Origin: an uncultured Chlorobiaceae bacterium
Lineage (GTDB): Bacteria > Bacteroidota > Chlorobiia > Chlorobiales > Chlorobiaceae
NCBI GenBank assembly: GCA_903994635.1
Contig: CAJEXQ010000002.1
Location: 62,001-126,000 of the forward strand
Direction of reading: 5' to 3'
Length of the DNA: 64,000 bases
Both the position numbers and the translations under genes were made by a program. Shown one piece after another: positions 1-11,542 of the stretch (the first letter of the stretch is position 1; the number at the start of each line of letters is the position of its first letter). The notes below the pieces were generated by a model. It was not told where the DNA came from, ran no database searches, and worked only from the letters and a program-made list of their open reading frames with translations.

Positions 1-2103
1 GTGCCAGTGAGTGTGCCGCTTGATGAAAATCAGAGAATCGCTCTTGAGACGGTTCAAGCCAGAACGAAGGGCGATTATCCGGTGGTGGCAGCAGAGGATG
101 TTAATTTTATGGATGTCTCTCCTGTTCAAATTGTCAGTGCGGCAGCGGCCTTGATTCCTTTCCTTGAGCATGATGACGGCAACCGTGCCTTGATGGGTGC
201 TAACATGCAACGTCAGGCGGTTCCGCTGTTGACCTCTGAAGCTCCGGTGGTTGGCACCGGTATGGAAGCAAAGGTTGCACGCGACTCCCGTTCGGTTATT
301 GTAGCAGAAGGGCCCGGCGTGCTCGAAGAGGTTACGTCAGAATATATCCAGGTTCGCTACGACCTGAACACCGACAATGACATGCGGATCTCTATGCTTG
401 ATCCCGATGAAGGGTTGAAAACATATAAGCTGATCAAGTTCAAGCGCTCTAACCAGGACACCTGTATCTCGCAGAAACCTCTTGTTCACATTGGTCAGCG
501 TGTTGAAACAGGGACTGTTCTGGCTGATAGCTCTTCGACGGAGAATGGAGAACTTGCCCTTGGGAAAAATGTTCTGGTAGCATTCATGCCATGGCGTGGC
601 TATAACTTTGAAGATGCTATCATTCTCAGTGAACGGCTCGTTTATGATGATGTTTTCACTTCAATTCATATTCATGAGTTTGAGGCAAATGTGCGTGATA
701 CCAAACGTGGTGAGGAGCAGTTTACCCGCGATATTTATAATGTTAGTGATGAAGCGCTCAGAAACCTTGACGAGAACGGAATTGTGCATATTGGTGCCGA
801 GGTCAAGGAACGGGATATTCTTGTTGGAAAAATAACTCCGAAAGGGGAGAGCGATCCTACGCCAGAAGAGAAGCTGCTGAGGGCGATTTTTGGTGACAAG
901 TCAAGTGATGTGAAGGATGCCTCCATGCATGTGCCTGCAGGAATGAAGGGGATTGTTATCAAGACAAAACTTTTCAGTCGCAAGAAAAAGGTTGGTTTGG
1001 ATGTGAAGGAGAAGATTGAACTTGTTGACAGGAAATATGATTCCAAAGAGTATGATCTGCGCAAGCGGTTTGCAAAATGGGTCAAACAGCTTCTTGATGG
1101 CAAGAGTTCGACAGGCCTCTACAGTGATAAGGGCAAGCTTCTTCTGGTCGAGGGAGGTGCCTATGATGAAGGTATGTTGGCGAAGTTCAGTTCTATGCCA
1201 TTCCTTGAATCGATTGACTTTTCAAAGGGAGTCACGGATTCCAAAAAGGTAAACGACAATGTAGTTCGCCTTGTCAAGGAGTTCCGTTTCATGCTTAAAG
1301 ATATTTCGGACGAGAGGGATAATGAGAAATACAAGATAAATGTTGGCGACGAGCTTCCTCCAGGCATTGAGGAGCTTGCAAAGGTTTATATCGCCCAGAA
1401 AAGAAAGATACAGGTCGGTGACAAGATGGCCGGTCGGCATGGTAACAAAGGTGTGGTTGGAAAAATACTTCCCATTGAGGATATGCCTTTCATGGCTAAT
1501 GGTACTCCGGTCGATATTGTGCTTAACCCTCTTGGTGTGCCAAGCCGTATGAATATCGGGCAGCTTTATGAAACATCGCTTGGCTGGGCAGCAAAAACGC
1601 TTGGTGTCAAGTTTAAAACACCGATTTTCAATGGTGCCACCTATGAGGAAGTGCAGCATGAACTTGAAAGGGCTGGTTTGCCAGCTCATGGCAAGGTCAG
1701 TCTGTTTGACGGACGTTCCGGTGAGCGGTTTGATGATGAAGTGACGGTTGGATATATATATATGCTTAAGCTAAGCCATCTTGTTGATGACAAGATTCAT
1801 GCCCGTTCAACCGGTCCGTACTCGCTCATTACCCAGCAGCCACTTGGTGGCAAGGCGCAGTTTGGAGGTCAGAGGTTTGGTGAAATGGAGGTATGGGCGC
1901 TTGAAGCTTATGGAGCATCCAATATCCTCAGGGAGATGCTGACGGTCAAGTCAGATGATGTGATCGGGCGTAATAAAACCTATGAGGCTATTGTAAAGGG
2001 GCAGAACCTGCCGGAGCCAGGAATACCCGAATCTTTCAACGTCCTTGTCAGGGAGTTGCAGGGTCTTGGACTTGAAATTCGTATTGACGACAAGGTTCCT
2101 TAG
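1..2103 (+). CDS. rpoB: RNA polymerase beta subunit, C-terminal part (5' end outside window)
   Basis: This is the 3' part of rpoB; the reading frame is open from base 1 and ends with TAG. It supplies about 700 residues of the beta subunit, which with beta-prime forms the catalytic core of RNA polymerase. Recognisable blocks are the [20 protein letters not shown] stretch near the start, the [10 protein letters not shown] active-site block around residues 475-485, and [13 protein letters not shown] near the C-terminus, which contacts beta-prime. The N-terminal half, including the main rifampicin-resistance region, lies upstream of the window. rpoC follows after 68 nt, the usual rpoBC order, so the two are almost certainly co-transcribed. 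Confidence 0.98.
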   Translation: MPVSVPLDENQRIALETVQARTKGDYPVVAAEDVNFMDVSPVQIVSAAAALIPFLEHDDGNRALMGANMQRQAVPLLTSEAPVVGTGMEAKVARDSRSVIVAEGPGVLEEVTSEYIQVRYDLNTDNDMRISMLDPDEGLKTYKLIKFKRSNQDTCISQKPLVHIGQRVETGTVLADSSSTENGELALGKNVLVAFMPWRGYNFEDAIILSERLVYDDVFTSIHIHEFEANVRDTKRGEEQFTRDIYNVSDEALRNLDENGIVHIGAEVKERDILVGKITPKGESDPTPEEKLLRAIFGDKSSDVKDASMHVPAGMKGIVIKTKLFSRKKKVGLDVKEKIELVDRKYDSKEYDLRKRFAKWVKQLLDGKSSTGLYSDKGKLLLVEGGAYDEGMLAKFSSMPFLESIDFSKGVTDSKKVNDNVVRLVKEFRFMLKDISDERDNEKYKINVGDELPPGIEELAKVYIAQKRKIQVGDKMAGRHGNKGVVGKILPIEDMPFMANGTPVDIVLNPLGVPSRMNIGQLYETSLGWAAKTLGVKFKTPIFNGATYEEVQHELERAGLPAHGKVSLFDGRSGERFDDEVTVGYIYMLKLSHLVDDKIHARSTGPYSLITQQPLGGKAQFGGQRFGEMEVWALEAYGASNILREMLTVKSDDVIGRNKTYEAIVKGQNLPEPGIPESFNVLVRELQGLGLEIRIDDKVP

Positions 2104-2171
2104 TAATGTGGTAGTTGGCGTGGACATCATTAACGGACGTTAACAAGAGTCGTTTAACAAGGATATTGACT

Positions 2172-5100
2172 ATGATTTTTTCACAGGGAACATCGCCCTT
2201 AAAAGGTGAATTTTCAAGAATAAAGTTTAGTATTGCATCGCCGGAAAGCATTCTCGCCCACTCGCGGGGAGAGGTGCTGAAGCCGGAGACAATAAACTAT
2301 CGCACATTCAAACCTGAGCGTGACGGTTTGATGTGCGAAAAGATATTTGGTCCCACAAAGGACTGGGAGTGCTATTGCGGCAAATACAAGCGTGTCCGCT
2401 ATAAAGGGATTATCTGCGATCGATGCGGCGTTGAGGTTACGACAAAAAGTGTCCGTCGGGAACGCATGGGCCATATTTCCCTTGCTGTACCTGTTGTTCA
2501 TACCTGGTTTTTCCGCTCAGTTCCAAGCAAGATTGGAGCGCTTCTCGACCTTTCTACCAAGGAACTCGAAAGGATAATCTATTATGAAGTCTACGTTGTT
2601 ATCAATCCCGGTGAACCCGGCGAAAAGCAGGGGATAAAAAAGCTTGACCGCCTGACGGAGGAACAGTATTTCCAGATTATAACGGAGTATGAGGATAATC
2701 AGGACCTTGAGGATTCAGATCCAGACAAGTTTGTTGCTAAAATGGGTGGCGAAGCCATTCACATGCTGCTCAAAAATATTGATTTGGATGCCTCAGCGAT
2801 ACACCTGCGGAAGGTGCTGAAGGAGAGTAATTCTGAGCAGAAAAGAACCGATGCACTGAAAAGGCTTAAGGTAGTTGAGGCGTTCAGAAAGAGTTATGAG
2901 CCACACAAGAAAACCCGCAAAAAGCCACAGGGGCTTTTCCCGGAAGACGAAATTCCGGAGCCCTATGTTTATGAAGGGAACAAGCCAGAGTATATGGTTA
3001 TGGAGGTTGTGCCGGTTATTCCTCCGGAACTTCGTCCTCTTGTACCGCTCGAAGGGGGCAGGTTTGCTACCTCCGATCTTAACGATCTTTATCGCCGTGT
3101 TATTATCCGCAATAACCGGCTGAAAAAACTTATTGATATTCGTGCCCCCGAGGTAATTCTTCGCAACGAAAAGAGAATGCTTCAGGAGGCGGTTGATGCC
3201 TTGTTTGACAACTCCCGCAAGGCCAATGCCGTTAAAACCGGTGAGTCAAACAGGCCACTGAAATCTCTTTCGGATGCCCTCAAAGGCAAGCAGGGCAGGT
3301 TCCGCCAGAACCTTCTCGGAAAGAGGGTTGATTACTCAGGTCGTTCGGTTATTGTTGTTGGTCCCGAATTGAAGCTTCACGAGTGTGGGCTGCCGAAAAG
3401 CATGGCTATTGAGCTTTTTCAGCCTTTTGTTATTCGTCGTCTTGTTGATCGCGGCATTGCAAAATCTGTAAAATCGGCCAAAAAGCTTATTGACAAGAAG
3501 GATCCGATTGTCTGGGATGTTCTTGAAAAAGTGATTGATGGTCGTCCGGTGCTGCTTAACAGGGCACCAACTCTTCACCGTCTTGGTATACAGGCGTTTC
3601 AGCCGTTGCTGGTTGAAGGAAAGGCCATCCAGATTCATCCTCTTGTTTGTACGGCCTTTAATGCTGACTTTGATGGGGATCAGATGGCGGTTCATATTCC
3701 GCTATCGCAGGAGGCGCAGCTCGAAGCATCCCTGCTCATGCTCTCCTCTCATAACCTGATTCTGCCGCAGTCTGGCAAGCCGGTTACTGTTCCTTCACAG
3801 GACATGGTATTGGGCATGTACTATCTGACAAAGTCGCGTTCCGGGGAACCGGGCGAGGGGCAGATATTCTATAGCCCGGAAGATGTTCTTATAGCGTATA
3901 ACGAGGAGCGTATTGCTCTGCATGCGCAGATTTTTGTACAGTACCGTGGTGAGATTGATCAGAAATTTGATCCGCTGCGCGTACTTGATACCATAGTTGA
4001 TGCAACAACAGAAAAATCAATATGGCTGAAATCACAGATTGAAAAGGGGACTATTTTGCTAACCACTGTTGGCCGGGTGATCTTCAACCAGCATGTGCCA
4101 GAGAAAATCGGGTTTATAAACCGGGTCATCGACAAAAAGGTAGCGAAAGAGCTTATCGGGCGCCTGAGCAGCGGGGTAGGTAATGTCGAAACTGCCAAGT
4201 TCCTTGACAATATCAAGGAGGTAGGCTTCTATTATGCCATGAAAGGCGGTCTATCAGTTGGGCTTTCTGATGCTATTGTGCCGGAGACCAAGGTTAAGCA
4301 CATCAAGAATGCGCAGCGCGACAGCACCAAGGTTGTCAAGGAGTACAACCGTGGCACATTGACGGATAATGAGCGCTACAACCAGATTGTTGATGTATGG
4401 CAGAAGACCTCAAACATTGTTGCTGAAGAGTCCTATCAGAAACTGAAAAAAGATCGTGACGGTTTTAACCCCCTCTATATGATGCTTGATTCCGGAGCCC
4501 GTGGTTCCAGGGAGCAGGTTCGTCAGTTGACTGGTATGAGGGGTCTTATTGCTCGTCCCCAAAAATCCATGTCGGGACAGCCGGGAGAAATTATTGAAAA
4601 CCCGATTATCTCGAACCTCAAAGAAGGACTGACCGTTCTTGAGTATTTTATATCAACGCATGGTGCACGAAAGGGTCTTTCCGATACGTCGCTGAAAACA
4701 GCCGATGCCGGTTACCTGACAAGAAGACTCCATGATGTTGCGCAGGATGTTATTGTTACCATTGATGATTGTGGAACCACAAGGGGACTCTATGTTCACC
4801 GCAACATTGAGGAAGAGACAAGTGGCCAGATTAAATTCCGTGAAAAAATCAAGGGACGTGTAGCTGCCCGGGACATTACCGATATGCTTAATAACAGGGT
4901 TATTGTCAGCTCTGGTGAAATTATTACCGAAGAGCTTGCTGAGCTGATTCAGGAGACCGCCGGTGTTGAAGAGGCAGAGATTCGTTCAGTGCTGACCTGT
5001 GAGTCAAAAATCGGTATCTGTTCCAAATGTTATGGCACAAACCTCTCGGTTCATGAACTTGTTGAAATCGGCGAAGCGGTCGGTGTTATTGCCGCCCAGT

Positions 5101-6665
5101 CGATAGGCGAACCGGGAACACAGCTTACGCTTCGTACCTTCCACCAGGGAGGTACGGCGCAGGGTGGTATTGCAGAAACTGAGACCAAGGCGTTCTATGA
5201 TGGACAGGTTCAGTTTGAGGATATTAAGACAGTGGATCATACAGCCATTAATGAGGATGGTGTCGAAGATTTCAGGATCATCGTTATTCAGAAAAACGGC
5301 AAGATCAATATTGCTGATCCTGAATCCGGCAAGGTTCTGAAACGCTACATCGTTCCGCATGGTGCACATCTTCACTGCAAGAATGGTTCCCTGGTCAAAA
5401 AAGATCAGGTCATGTTCAGCAGCGAGCCCAACAGCACCCAGATTATTGCCGAACTGCATGGTATCATTAAATTTGTTGATATTGAAAAGGGCGTCACCTA
5501 CAAAGAAGAAGTTGATCCCCAGACAGGATTTTCGCAGCACACTATCATCAACTGGCGCACGAAGCTGAGAGCTACTGAAACAAGGGAGCCGAGGCTGGTT
5601 ATTATTGATGCAAGTGGCGAAGTCAGAAAGACCTATCCCGTGCCGATCAAGACAAATCTATATGTCGAGGATGGACAGAAGGTTAATCCTGGTGATATTA
5701 TTGCCAAGGTACCAAGAAATCTTGACCGTGTCGGTGGTGATATTACCGCTGGTCTTCCAAAGGTCACAGAGCTGTTTGAAGCTCGCATTCCTACCGACCC
5801 GGCAATTGTTACTGAAATTGACGGCTATGTCAGCTTTGGCTCACAGCGCAGAAGCAGCAAGGAGATCAAGGTTAAGAATGACTTTGGTGAAGAGAAGGTC
5901 TATTATGTCCAGGTAGGAAAGCATGTGCTTGCCAACGAGGGCGATGAAGTGAAGGCTGGTGATCCGCTCACCGATGGAGCTGTATCGCCCCAGGATATTC
6001 TGCGTATTCAGGGCCCCAATGCTGTGCAGCAGTATTTGGTGAACGAGATCCAGAAGGTCTATCAGATCAATGCGGGCGTTGAGATTAATGACAAGCATCT
6101 TGAGGTTATTGTGCGCCAGATGCTTCAGAAGGTGCGGGTCGAAGAGCCAGGCGACACGGAATTGCTTCCCGGTGATCTGATTGACAGGAGCGCCTTTGTT
6201 GAGGCCAATAGAGGGGTTGCTGAAAAAGTTCGCATCACGGAGAAAGGTGACGCTCCTGCAAGAATTCAGGATAGTCAACTTCATAAAATTCGTGATATTA
6301 CCAAGCTTAATCGTGAACTTCGCAAGAACAGCAAAAACATGATTGCGTTTGAACCTGCACTTCAGGCAACCTCACATCCGGTGCTGCTTGGTATTACAAG
6401 TGCCGCACTTCAGACCGAGAGTGTGATATCTGCGGCATCGTTCCAGGAGACCACCAAGGTGTTGACTGATGCAGCCGTGGCAGGAAAGGTTGACTTCCTT
6501 GCTGGCTTGAAAGAGAATGTGATTGTAGGTAAACTGATTCCTGCAGGCACCGGCCTCAAGAGATATAAAGCGATTAAACTGACTGGTGATGGCCTGGAGA
6601 CAGCTCAAAGCGAACGCAGTGTGGTCGAGGTTGAAACCCGTGAGGGTTTTGCAAATGAGCGGTAG
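2172..6665 (+). CDS. rpoC: RNA polymerase beta-prime subunit
   Basis: Encodes the 1497-residue beta-prime subunit of RNA polymerase. The catalytic NADFDGD motif, whose three aspartates bind the active-site magnesium, is at residues 497-503. The N-terminal zinc site uses C67, C69, C82 and C85, and a second cysteine cluster ([11 protein letters not shown]) follows in the C-terminal half. I chose the ATG at 2172 because AAGGA lies 8 nt upstream and the family's N-terminus starts here. The frame is open from a TTG at 2115, but that stretch does not look like RpoC. Transcription probably ends at the hairpin starting at 6696. Confidence 0.98.
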   Translation: MIFSQGTSPLKGEFSRIKFSIASPESILAHSRGEVLKPETINYRTFKPERDGLMCEKIFGPTKDWECYCGKYKRVRYKGIICDRCGVEVTTKSVRRERMGHISLAVPVVHTWFFRSVPSKIGALLDLSTKELERIIYYEVYVVINPGEPGEKQGIKKLDRLTEEQYFQIITEYEDNQDLEDSDPDKFVAKMGGEAIHMLLKNIDLDASAIHLRKVLKESNSEQKRTDALKRLKVVEAFRKSYEPHKKTRKKPQGLFPEDEIPEPYVYEGNKPEYMVMEVVPVIPPELRPLVPLEGGRFATSDLNDLYRRVIIRNNRLKKLIDIRAPEVILRNEKRMLQEAVDALFDNSRKANAVKTGESNRPLKSLSDALKGKQGRFRQNLLGKRVDYSGRSVIVVGPELKLHECGLPKSMAIELFQPFVIRRLVDRGIAKSVKSAKKLIDKKDPIVWDVLEKVIDGRPVLLNRAPTLHRLGIQAFQPLLVEGKAIQIHPLVCTAFNADFDGDQMAVHIPLSQEAQLEASLLMLSSHNLILPQSGKPVTVPSQDMVLGMYYLTKSRSGEPGEGQIFYSPEDVLIAYNEERIALHAQIFVQYRGEIDQKFDPLRVLDTIVDATTEKSIWLKSQIEKGTILLTTVGRVIFNQHVPEKIGFINRVIDKKVAKELIGRLSSGVGNVETAKFLDNIKEVGFYYAMKGGLSVGLSDAIVPETKVKHIKNAQRDSTKVVKEYNRGTLTDNERYNQIVDVWQKTSNIVAEESYQKLKKDRDGFNPLYMMLDSGARGSREQVRQLTGMRGLIARPQKSMSGQPGEIIENPIISNLKEGLTVLEYFISTHGARKGLSDTSLKTADAGYLTRRLHDVAQDVIVTIDDCGTTRGLYVHRNIEEETSGQIKFREKIKGRVAARDITDMLNNRVIVSSGEIITEELAELIQETAGVEEAEIRSVLTCESKIGICSKCYGTNLSVHELVEIGEAVGVIAAQSIGEPGTQLTLRTFHQGGTAQGGIAETETKAFYDGQVQFEDIKTVDHTAINEDGVEDFRIIVIQKNGKINIADPESGKVLKRYIVPHGAHLHCKNGSLVKKDQVMFSSEPNSTQIIAELHGIIKFVDIEKGVTYKEEVDPQTGFSQHTIINWRTKLRATETREPRLVIIDASGEVRKTYPVPIKTNLYVEDGQKVNPGDIIAKVPRNLDRVGGDITAGLPKVTELFEARIPTDPAIVTEIDGYVSFGSQRRSSKEIKVKNDFGEEKVYYVQVGKHVLANEGDEVKAGDPLTDGAVSPQDILRIQGPNAVQQYLVNEIQKVYQINAGVEINDKHLEVIVRQMLQKVRVEEPGDTELLPGDLIDRSAFVEANRGVAEKVRITEKGDAPARIQDSQLHKIRDITKLNRELRKNSKNMIAFEPALQATSHPVLLGITSAALQTESVISAASFQETTKVLTDAAVAGKVDFLAGLKENVIVGKLIPAGTGLKRYKAIKLTGDGLETAQSERSVVEVETREGFANER

Positions 6666-6695
6666 GATTATCGCGAGGCAATTCTGACAAACATG

Positions 6696-6727
6696 AAAAA
6701 AGGGAGACTCACATCTCCCTTTTTTTT
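6696..6727. terminator. Bidirectional rho-independent terminator between rpoC and accC
   Basis: A 12-bp stem (AAAAAAGGGAGA paired with TCTCCCTTTTTT, 6-nt loop) is followed by a T tract on the plus strand and, read on the minus strand, also ends in Ts. It sits between the convergent rpoC and accC and can serve both. Confidence 0.9.
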
Positions 6728-6728
6728 G

Positions 6729-8072
6729 CTACTTTTTTTCAAACCTGAAGGTTTCAAGAAAACCTGTATCGAACTCTCCACTCTGAAAAACCGGCGAGTG
6801 CATCACCTGTTTGTGGAAGGGGATTGTGGTTTTTACCCCTACAACAATAAATTCGTCGAGGGCGCGAGACATTCGTGCAATGGCCTCATCTCTGGAGTGT
6901 GCGGTAACAATGAGCTTTGCAATCATGGAGTCGTAGTTGGATGGCACCACATAGCTTGCATAAGCATGTGAATCGACTCTTACTCCGTGACCGCCAGGGG
7001 TGTGAAAGACCTGAAGCTGCCCTGGTGATGGGCGGAACATCTGCTCAGGATCCTCTGCATTTATGCGACACTCGATGGAGTGCCCTCTTGGGGTAAAGGT
7101 ACGATTTCCAATAGATTCGCCGCTTGCAATAAGGATCTGCTCCTTGACAATATCGACATCGTAACGCTCTTCGGTAACGGGATGTTCAACCTGGATACGG
7201 GTATTCATCTCCATGAAGTAGAAATTCTTGTGCCGGTCAAGCAGAAACTCGATCGTACCAGCACCTTCATAGTTTATAGCCCGTGCAGCGGAGACAGCCG
7301 CGTCACCCATTTTTTTTCTCAAGGCATCATCAACAACGGGCGACGGAGTCTCTTCAATAAGCTTCTGGTGTCGTCTCTGGACAGTGCAGTCGCGCTCCCC
7401 GAGGTGAAGAGTGTTGCCGTGCTGGTCAGAGAGAATCTGGATCTCTACGTGGCGCGGATTTTCGAGATATTTCTCGATGTAGACTCCGCTGTTGCCAAAA
7501 GATTGCTCTGCTTCACTGCGAGCGGTATTCAGTGCTTTGTCAAGCTGGCTCTCCTCGGTGACAACCCGCATACCCTTGCCACCTCCACCAGCAGTTGGTT
7601 TGATGATAACCGGATAACCAGTTTTTTTTGCGGTAGCGATTGCCTGCTTCAGATCAGTGACCAATCCAGGGCTTCCGGGAACCACGGGCACTCCTGCCGC
7701 TATCATGGTTGCCTTGGCCGTGTTTTTGTCACCCATCTGGTTGATCATTTTGGCTGTCGGGCCGATAAACTTGATGTTGGCCGAATCGCATACTTCCGCG
7801 AAATCGGCGTTTTCAGCAAGAAATCCATAGCCAGGGTGAATGGCATCGGCATTGGTTATCTCGGCAGCGGCTATTATGCGTGGAATGTTAAGATAGCTCT
7901 CTCTTGACAGAGCCGGGCCTATGCAAACAGCTTCATCGGCGTATTTGACATGGATAGATTCGGCGTCAACTGTAGAGTAGACAGCGACGGTACTGATCCC
8001 CATCTCGCGGCAGGTCTGCATAATACGCAGTGCAATTTCGCCACGATTCGCTACAAGTATTTTCTTGAACAA
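6729..8072 (-). CDS. accC: Acetyl-CoA carboxylase, biotin carboxylase subunit
   Basis: ATP-grasp enzyme that carboxylates the biotin on AccB, the first half-reaction of malonyl-CoA synthesis. The conserved family start [15 protein letters not shown] is at the N-terminus. The glycine-rich ATP loop (GGGGKGMR) and the [15 protein letters not shown] catalytic block are both present. The start is uncertain. A TTG at 8072 gives about 447 residues, the usual family length, but has no clear ribosome site. An in-frame ATG at 8123 has AGGCGG 6 nt upstream but adds 17 atypical residues and overlaps accB by 32 nt. Follows accB in an efp-accB-accC operon. Function is certain, start is not. Confidence 0.93.
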   Translation of the reverse strand: MFKKILVANRGEIALRIMQTCREMGISTVAVYSTVDAESIHVKYADEAVCIGPALSRESYLNIPRIIAAAEITNADAIHPGYGFLAENADFAEVCDSANIKFIGPTAKMINQMGDKNTAKATMIAAGVPVVPGSPGLVTDLKQAIATAKKTGYPVIIKPTAGGGGKGMRVVTEESQLDKALNTARSEAEQSFGNSGVYIEKYLENPRHVEIQILSDQHGNTLHLGERDCTVQRRHQKLIEETPSPVVDDALRKKMGDAAVSAARAINYEGAGTIEFLLDRHKNFYFMEMNTRIQVEHPVTEERYDVDIVKEQILIASGESIGNRTFTPRGHSIECRINAEDPEQMFRPSPGQLQVFHTPGGHGVRVDSHAYASYVVPSNYDSMIAKLIVTAHSRDEAIARMSRALDEFIVVGVKTTIPFHKQVMHSPVFQSGEFDTGFLETFRFEKK

Positions 8073-8091
8073 GGCTTTGTGTGATGAATGA

Positions 8092-8538
8092 TTATGGTTT
8101 AATCCGGAAAAGTGGCTGATCATATTCAACCGCCTGCCCGTTTTCGACTAGAATTTCAACAATTGTACCTGAAACTTCAGCTTCAATTTCGTTCATCAGT
8201 TTCATGGCTTCGATAATACAGAGGACATCGCCCTTCTTTATGATGTCATTGACAGCAACAAACGGAGGAGAATCCGGGGATGATGACTGATAGAATGTGC
8301 CGACAATAGGCGATCGGGAATCGATAAGGGTGGAAACTGGTTCGGCCTTTACCACCAATTGAAGAGCGAGCGGAGCCTCTGACGGTGCAGAAGCTGCCTG
8401 CAGAGGATTCGTCTGGGGAGCAGCAGTTGAAGACGAACGCCTCAGGATGATTTTAAAGTTCCCCTCCTCAATGATAGTTTCCTGAAAGTCTGAGCTGTTG
8501 ACAATGTCAATAAGCTGTTTGATTTCGTTAAGGTTCAT
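8092..8538 (-). CDS. accB: Acetyl-CoA carboxylase, biotin carboxyl carrier protein
   Basis: 148-residue carrier protein of acetyl-CoA carboxylase. The C-terminal biotinyl domain contains EAMKLMNE with the biotin-accepting lysine at residue 113. A short N-terminal helical segment and an Ala/Ser/Pro-rich linker (about residues 35-65) precede it, the normal bacterial layout. It lies 54 nt downstream of efp and directly upstream of accC on the minus strand, so the three are probably one transcript. The carboxyltransferase alpha subunit gene (accA) is nearby on the other strand; accD is not in the window. Confidence 0.95.
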   Translation of the reverse strand: MNLNEIKQLIDIVNSSDFQETIIEEGNFKIILRRSSSTAAPQTNPLQAASAPSEAPLALQLVVKAEPVSTLIDSRSPIVGTFYQSSSPDSPPFVAVNDIIKKGDVLCIIEAMKLMNEIEAEVSGTIVEILVENGQAVEYDQPLFRIKP

Positions 8539-8592
8539 GATAATAGTTACTTAAGTTATAAACACAAGTTTTGCCAAACTATCAGCAGAGAT

Positions 8593-9159
8593 TTATTTTT
8601 TTACTCTTTCTATGTAATCTCCGGTGCGAGTGTCGACCCGAATGATGCTGCCCGTTTGAATAAACATAGGGACATTGATTTCAGCACCCGTCTCAACAAT
8701 TGCGGGTTTTGTTCCGCTGGTTGCCCGGTCGTCTTTGAGTGCCGGGCTGGTTTCAGTCACCTCAACTTCAATAAATGTCGGGAGTTCAACAGCAAGGATT
8801 GAACCATCGTCAGAGAAGAGAATTGTCACCGTGATACCATCCTTGAGAAAACTGGCTGAAGAGCCGATTAAAAGCTCTGGAACATTGATCTGGTCAAAGG
8901 TATCATTGTCCATCATGACGAAGTCGCTGCCGTCCCTGTAAAGATACTGATATTGCTTCCGCTCGGTAACGATCAGATCAACGGATTCGGTGGCACTGAA
9001 GCGGTATTCAACATTCCTGCCGGATTTCAGGTTTTTCATGTTTGCCTGGTAAAAAGCACGCAGGTTTCCAGGAGTGCGGTGCATAAGGCTCTCAATACTA
9101 TGAGGCTCTCCCTTGAAACGGATTATTGAACCTTTCGAAATGTTACTGATAGAAATCAT
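8593..9159 (-). CDS. efp: Translation elongation factor P
   Basis: 188-residue EF-P, which binds the ribosome between the P and E sites and relieves stalling at polyproline. The C-terminal OB domain carries the signature ending [13 protein letters not shown]. The start is taken at ATG 9159; an upstream TTG at 9174 would add five unlikely residues. In the tip loop the sequence is [10 protein letters not shown]. Aligned with E. coli (KPGKGQAF), the residue in the position of modified Lys34 is Asn32, so neither the lysine nor the arginine modification pathway seems applicable. First gene of the efp-accB-accC cluster. Confidence 0.96.
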   Translation of the reverse strand: MISISNISKGSIIRFKGEPHSIESLMHRTPGNLRAFYQANMKNLKSGRNVEYRFSATESVDLIVTERKQYQYLYRDGSDFVMMDNDTFDQINVPELLIGSSASFLKDGITVTILFSDDGSILAVELPTFIEVEVTETSPALKDDRATSGTKPAIVETGAEINVPMFIQTGSIIRVDTRTGDYIERVKK

Positions 9160-9440
9160 AAGCGGGATAAACAATTATCATCCATAAACCCCCGACACCC
9201 CGTCTGAGTAAACTTGAATATAACACAGTGCACGACGAATACCAATTGCCTTGTTCAATCATATATAATGGTAAAAAGCCATTGGATGTTAGTTCGCCAC
9301 TGTTTAAATTCGTCGGAGCAGAGGCAGCCGATAACAATTGCCGGAAGTTGTAACTTTTATACGTTCAAAACAGCCCGCTTGTTAAAGGTAATGACCGATG
9401 GTTGATGAAGGCGGGATTTTATCACTTATATTACATCAAT

Positions 9441-10451
9441 ATGGCCACGAAAGTTGTCCTTGATTTCGAAAAGCCACTCTTTGAGCTTGAAGCGAAGCTG
9501 GAAGAGATGCGACAGTGCCTCAGGAGCAGCACGAGGGAGCAGACCCAGTCAGAAACGGAGCTGCTTAATCAAGAAATAGAGACATTTGAGCTGAAAATAG
9601 ACGCGCTCCGTCGCTCGGTCTATAAAAATCTTACTCGATGGCAGAAGGTTCAGCTTGCACGTCATCCTGAAAGACCCTATACGCTTGACTACATTTATAT
9701 GATGACGAAAGAGTTTGTGGAGCTGGCGGGCGACCGGCACTTCGGCGATGACAAGGCTATTGTCGGCGGTTTTGCACGCATTGAAGAGAGTTCAACCGGC
9801 TTCTCCCAGCCGGTCATGATTATCGGTCATCAGAAAGGGCGCGATACCAAGTCCAATCTCTACAGAAATTTTGGTATGGCACAGCCAGAAGGGTATCGCA
9901 AGGCGCTCCGCTTGATGAAGCTTGCTGAAAAATTTCGCAAACCGGTGATTACTCTCATTGATACACCAGGAGCATTTCCCGGTATTGAAGCCGAGGAGCG
10001 CGGGCAGGCCGAAGCCATTGCCAGAAATCTCTTTGAAATGGCAAAACTTACGGTTCCGATTATCTGTGTGATTATCGGTGAGGGCGCCAGCGGGGGAGCT
10101 ATCGGTCTCGGTGTTGGTGACAGAATTCTTATGGCTGAAAATAGCTGGTATTCAGTTATTTCGCCCGAAAGCTGCTCTTCTATTCTCTGGAGAAGCTGGA
10201 ACTATAAAGAGCAGGCAGCCGAAGCACTCAAACTTACCGCTCCGGATCTTCTGGAACAGGGGATTATTGACCGTATTATTCCGGAACCGGTTGGAGGTGC
10301 TCATACTGACCCTGAGGCCATGGCGGCCACCTTGAAAAGTATCCTGGTTGAGGAGTTAAGGATTCTTTTGCTCAAGGAGCCAGCAACTCTTGTCCATGAC
10401 CGGATTGAAAAGTTTTCAGCCATGGGTGTCTGGAACGAAGAAGAGGCATAG
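9441..10451 (+). CDS. accA: Acetyl-CoA carboxylase, carboxyltransferase alpha subunit
   Basis: 336-residue alpha subunit that, with AccD, transfers carboxyl from biotin to acetyl-CoA. The crotonase-like core is seen in [16 protein letters not shown] and [17 protein letters not shown], which form the oxyanion-hole region. The N-terminal coiled segment [10 protein letters not shown] is typical of the family. I chose ATG 9441 because the protein family begins [12 protein letters not shown]; the frame is open upstream to 9402 but that part is not family-like. No strong ribosome site is visible. Divergent from efp across a 281-bp gap in which I see no gene. A terminator follows. Confidence 0.96.
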   Translation: MATKVVLDFEKPLFELEAKLEEMRQCLRSSTREQTQSETELLNQEIETFELKIDALRRSVYKNLTRWQKVQLARHPERPYTLDYIYMMTKEFVELAGDRHFGDDKAIVGGFARIEESSTGFSQPVMIIGHQKGRDTKSNLYRNFGMAQPEGYRKALRLMKLAEKFRKPVITLIDTPGAFPGIEAEERGQAEAIARNLFEMAKLTVPIICVIIGEGASGGAIGLGVGDRILMAENSWYSVISPESCSSILWRSWNYKEQAAEALKLTAPDLLEQGIIDRIIPEPVGGAHTDPEAMAATLKSILVEELRILLLKEPATLVHDRIEKFSAMGVWNEEEA

Positions 10452-10459
10452 ATAACAAA

Positions 10460-10485
10460 GAAAGCCAGTATCTCGACTGGCTTTC
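10460..10485. terminator. Hairpin terminator between accA and korB
   Basis: A perfect 10-bp stem (GAAAGCCAGT / ACTGGCTTTC) with a 6-nt loop lies between two convergent genes. It is followed by a short pyrimidine stretch and could stop transcription from both sides. Confidence 0.7.
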
Positions 10486-10508
10486 TCCCTATTCTGCACT
10501 CTTTTACT

Positions 10509-11540
10509 CTATTTTATTTCGTAGGAGTTTTCTCCCTTGAGCAACTCTTCGAGGGTAGCGACTCCATTTTTCTGGGCATCACTGATTTGTGCTGTTAGTG
10601 CGTCTTCGTAGGTTATCCTGTCTTCGGCATAGAAGACACCGAAAGGCCTTGGAAGAGAGTCACTATCTGCAAAACGCGCAAGGATGCTTGCTTTATTGAT
10701 GTCGGCTTCATCATGAATCCATAGGTCGCTGGATGAAAAGCCCTCTTTGTCGAGATCAACAACAATCGGCGTGAATCCATCAAGTACAATTCCCCTGTTC
10801 TTCTCTTTTCCGAATACAAGAGGCATTCCCTGTTCAACATAGATGGTGTTATTGGCTTTGTCTTCTGGTGTGGCATAAGCTTCAAACGCTGCATTGTTGA
10901 AGATAGGGCAGTTCTGATAAATTTCAACAAGGGATGTTCCCTTATGCAGGGCAGCCCGCTTCAGTATTGAACGGAGGAATTTGCCGTCACGGTCAAAAGC
11001 TCTGGCAAAAAAAGTGCCTCCCGCACCGATCGTCAGGGCCGCAGTATTGAACGGGTTATCAATGACCCCGGAAGGAGAGGTAACGGTGCGCAGGCCAATT
11101 TTTGATGTTGGTGAATACTGACCCTTCGTAAGGCCATATATTTCGTTGTTAAACAAGAGAACATTCAGATCTGGATTTCTTCTCAGTGTGTGGATAAAAT
11201 GGTTCCCGCCGATTGAGAGAGCATCGCCATCACCTGTTCCTACCCATATACTCAGCTCCGGGCGAGCAACTTTCAGACCGGTTGCCATTGGGAGCGCTCT
11301 GCCGTGAATACCGTGAACACCATACGTAGCCAGGTAATAGGGAAGACGCGATGAGCACCCTATTCCGGAAATGCAGGCAATATTTTCAGGTGCAACGCCC
11401 AGTTCAGGCAAGACGCTTTTTAGTTGCTGTAACACTGAGTGATCGCCACAGCCGGGACACCATTTTGGCTCCTGGTCTGAAGCATAATCCCGTGCAGTAA
11501 GAAGCGGCTGGGCAGTCATTATTGTATCGTTATCGGTCAT
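10509..11540 (-). CDS. korB: 2-oxoglutarate:ferredoxin oxidoreductase, beta subunit
   Basis: 343-residue beta subunit of the enzyme that reductively carboxylates succinyl-CoA to 2-oxoglutarate with reduced ferredoxin, a CO2-fixing step of the reductive TCA cycle. The thiamine-diphosphate motif is visible as [13 protein letters not shown] (residues 103-115) followed by NN at 131-132. C28 and C31 in WCPGCGDH belong to the iron-sulfur cluster site. It starts 2 nt after korA stops, so the pair is translated from one mRNA. Assignment to 2-oxoglutarate rather than pyruvate rests on the two-subunit KorA/KorB architecture, and is an inference. Confidence 0.92.
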   Translation of the reverse strand: MTDNDTIMTAQPLLTARDYASDQEPKWCPGCGDHSVLQQLKSVLPELGVAPENIACISGIGCSSRLPYYLATYGVHGIHGRALPMATGLKVARPELSIWVGTGDGDALSIGGNHFIHTLRRNPDLNVLLFNNEIYGLTKGQYSPTSKIGLRTVTSPSGVIDNPFNTAALTIGAGGTFFARAFDRDGKFLRSILKRAALHKGTSLVEIYQNCPIFNNAAFEAYATPEDKANNTIYVEQGMPLVFGKEKNRGIVLDGFTPIVVDLDKEGFSSSDLWIHDEADINKASILARFADSDSLPRPFGVFYAEDRITYEDALTAQISDAQKNGVATLEELLKGENSYEIK

Positions 11541-11542
11541 GA

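Noticed and set aside
7080-7907. 275-codon plus-strand ORF opposite accC
   Set aside because: Complement of a strongly conserved gene; composition and lack of ribosome site mark it as a shadow frame.
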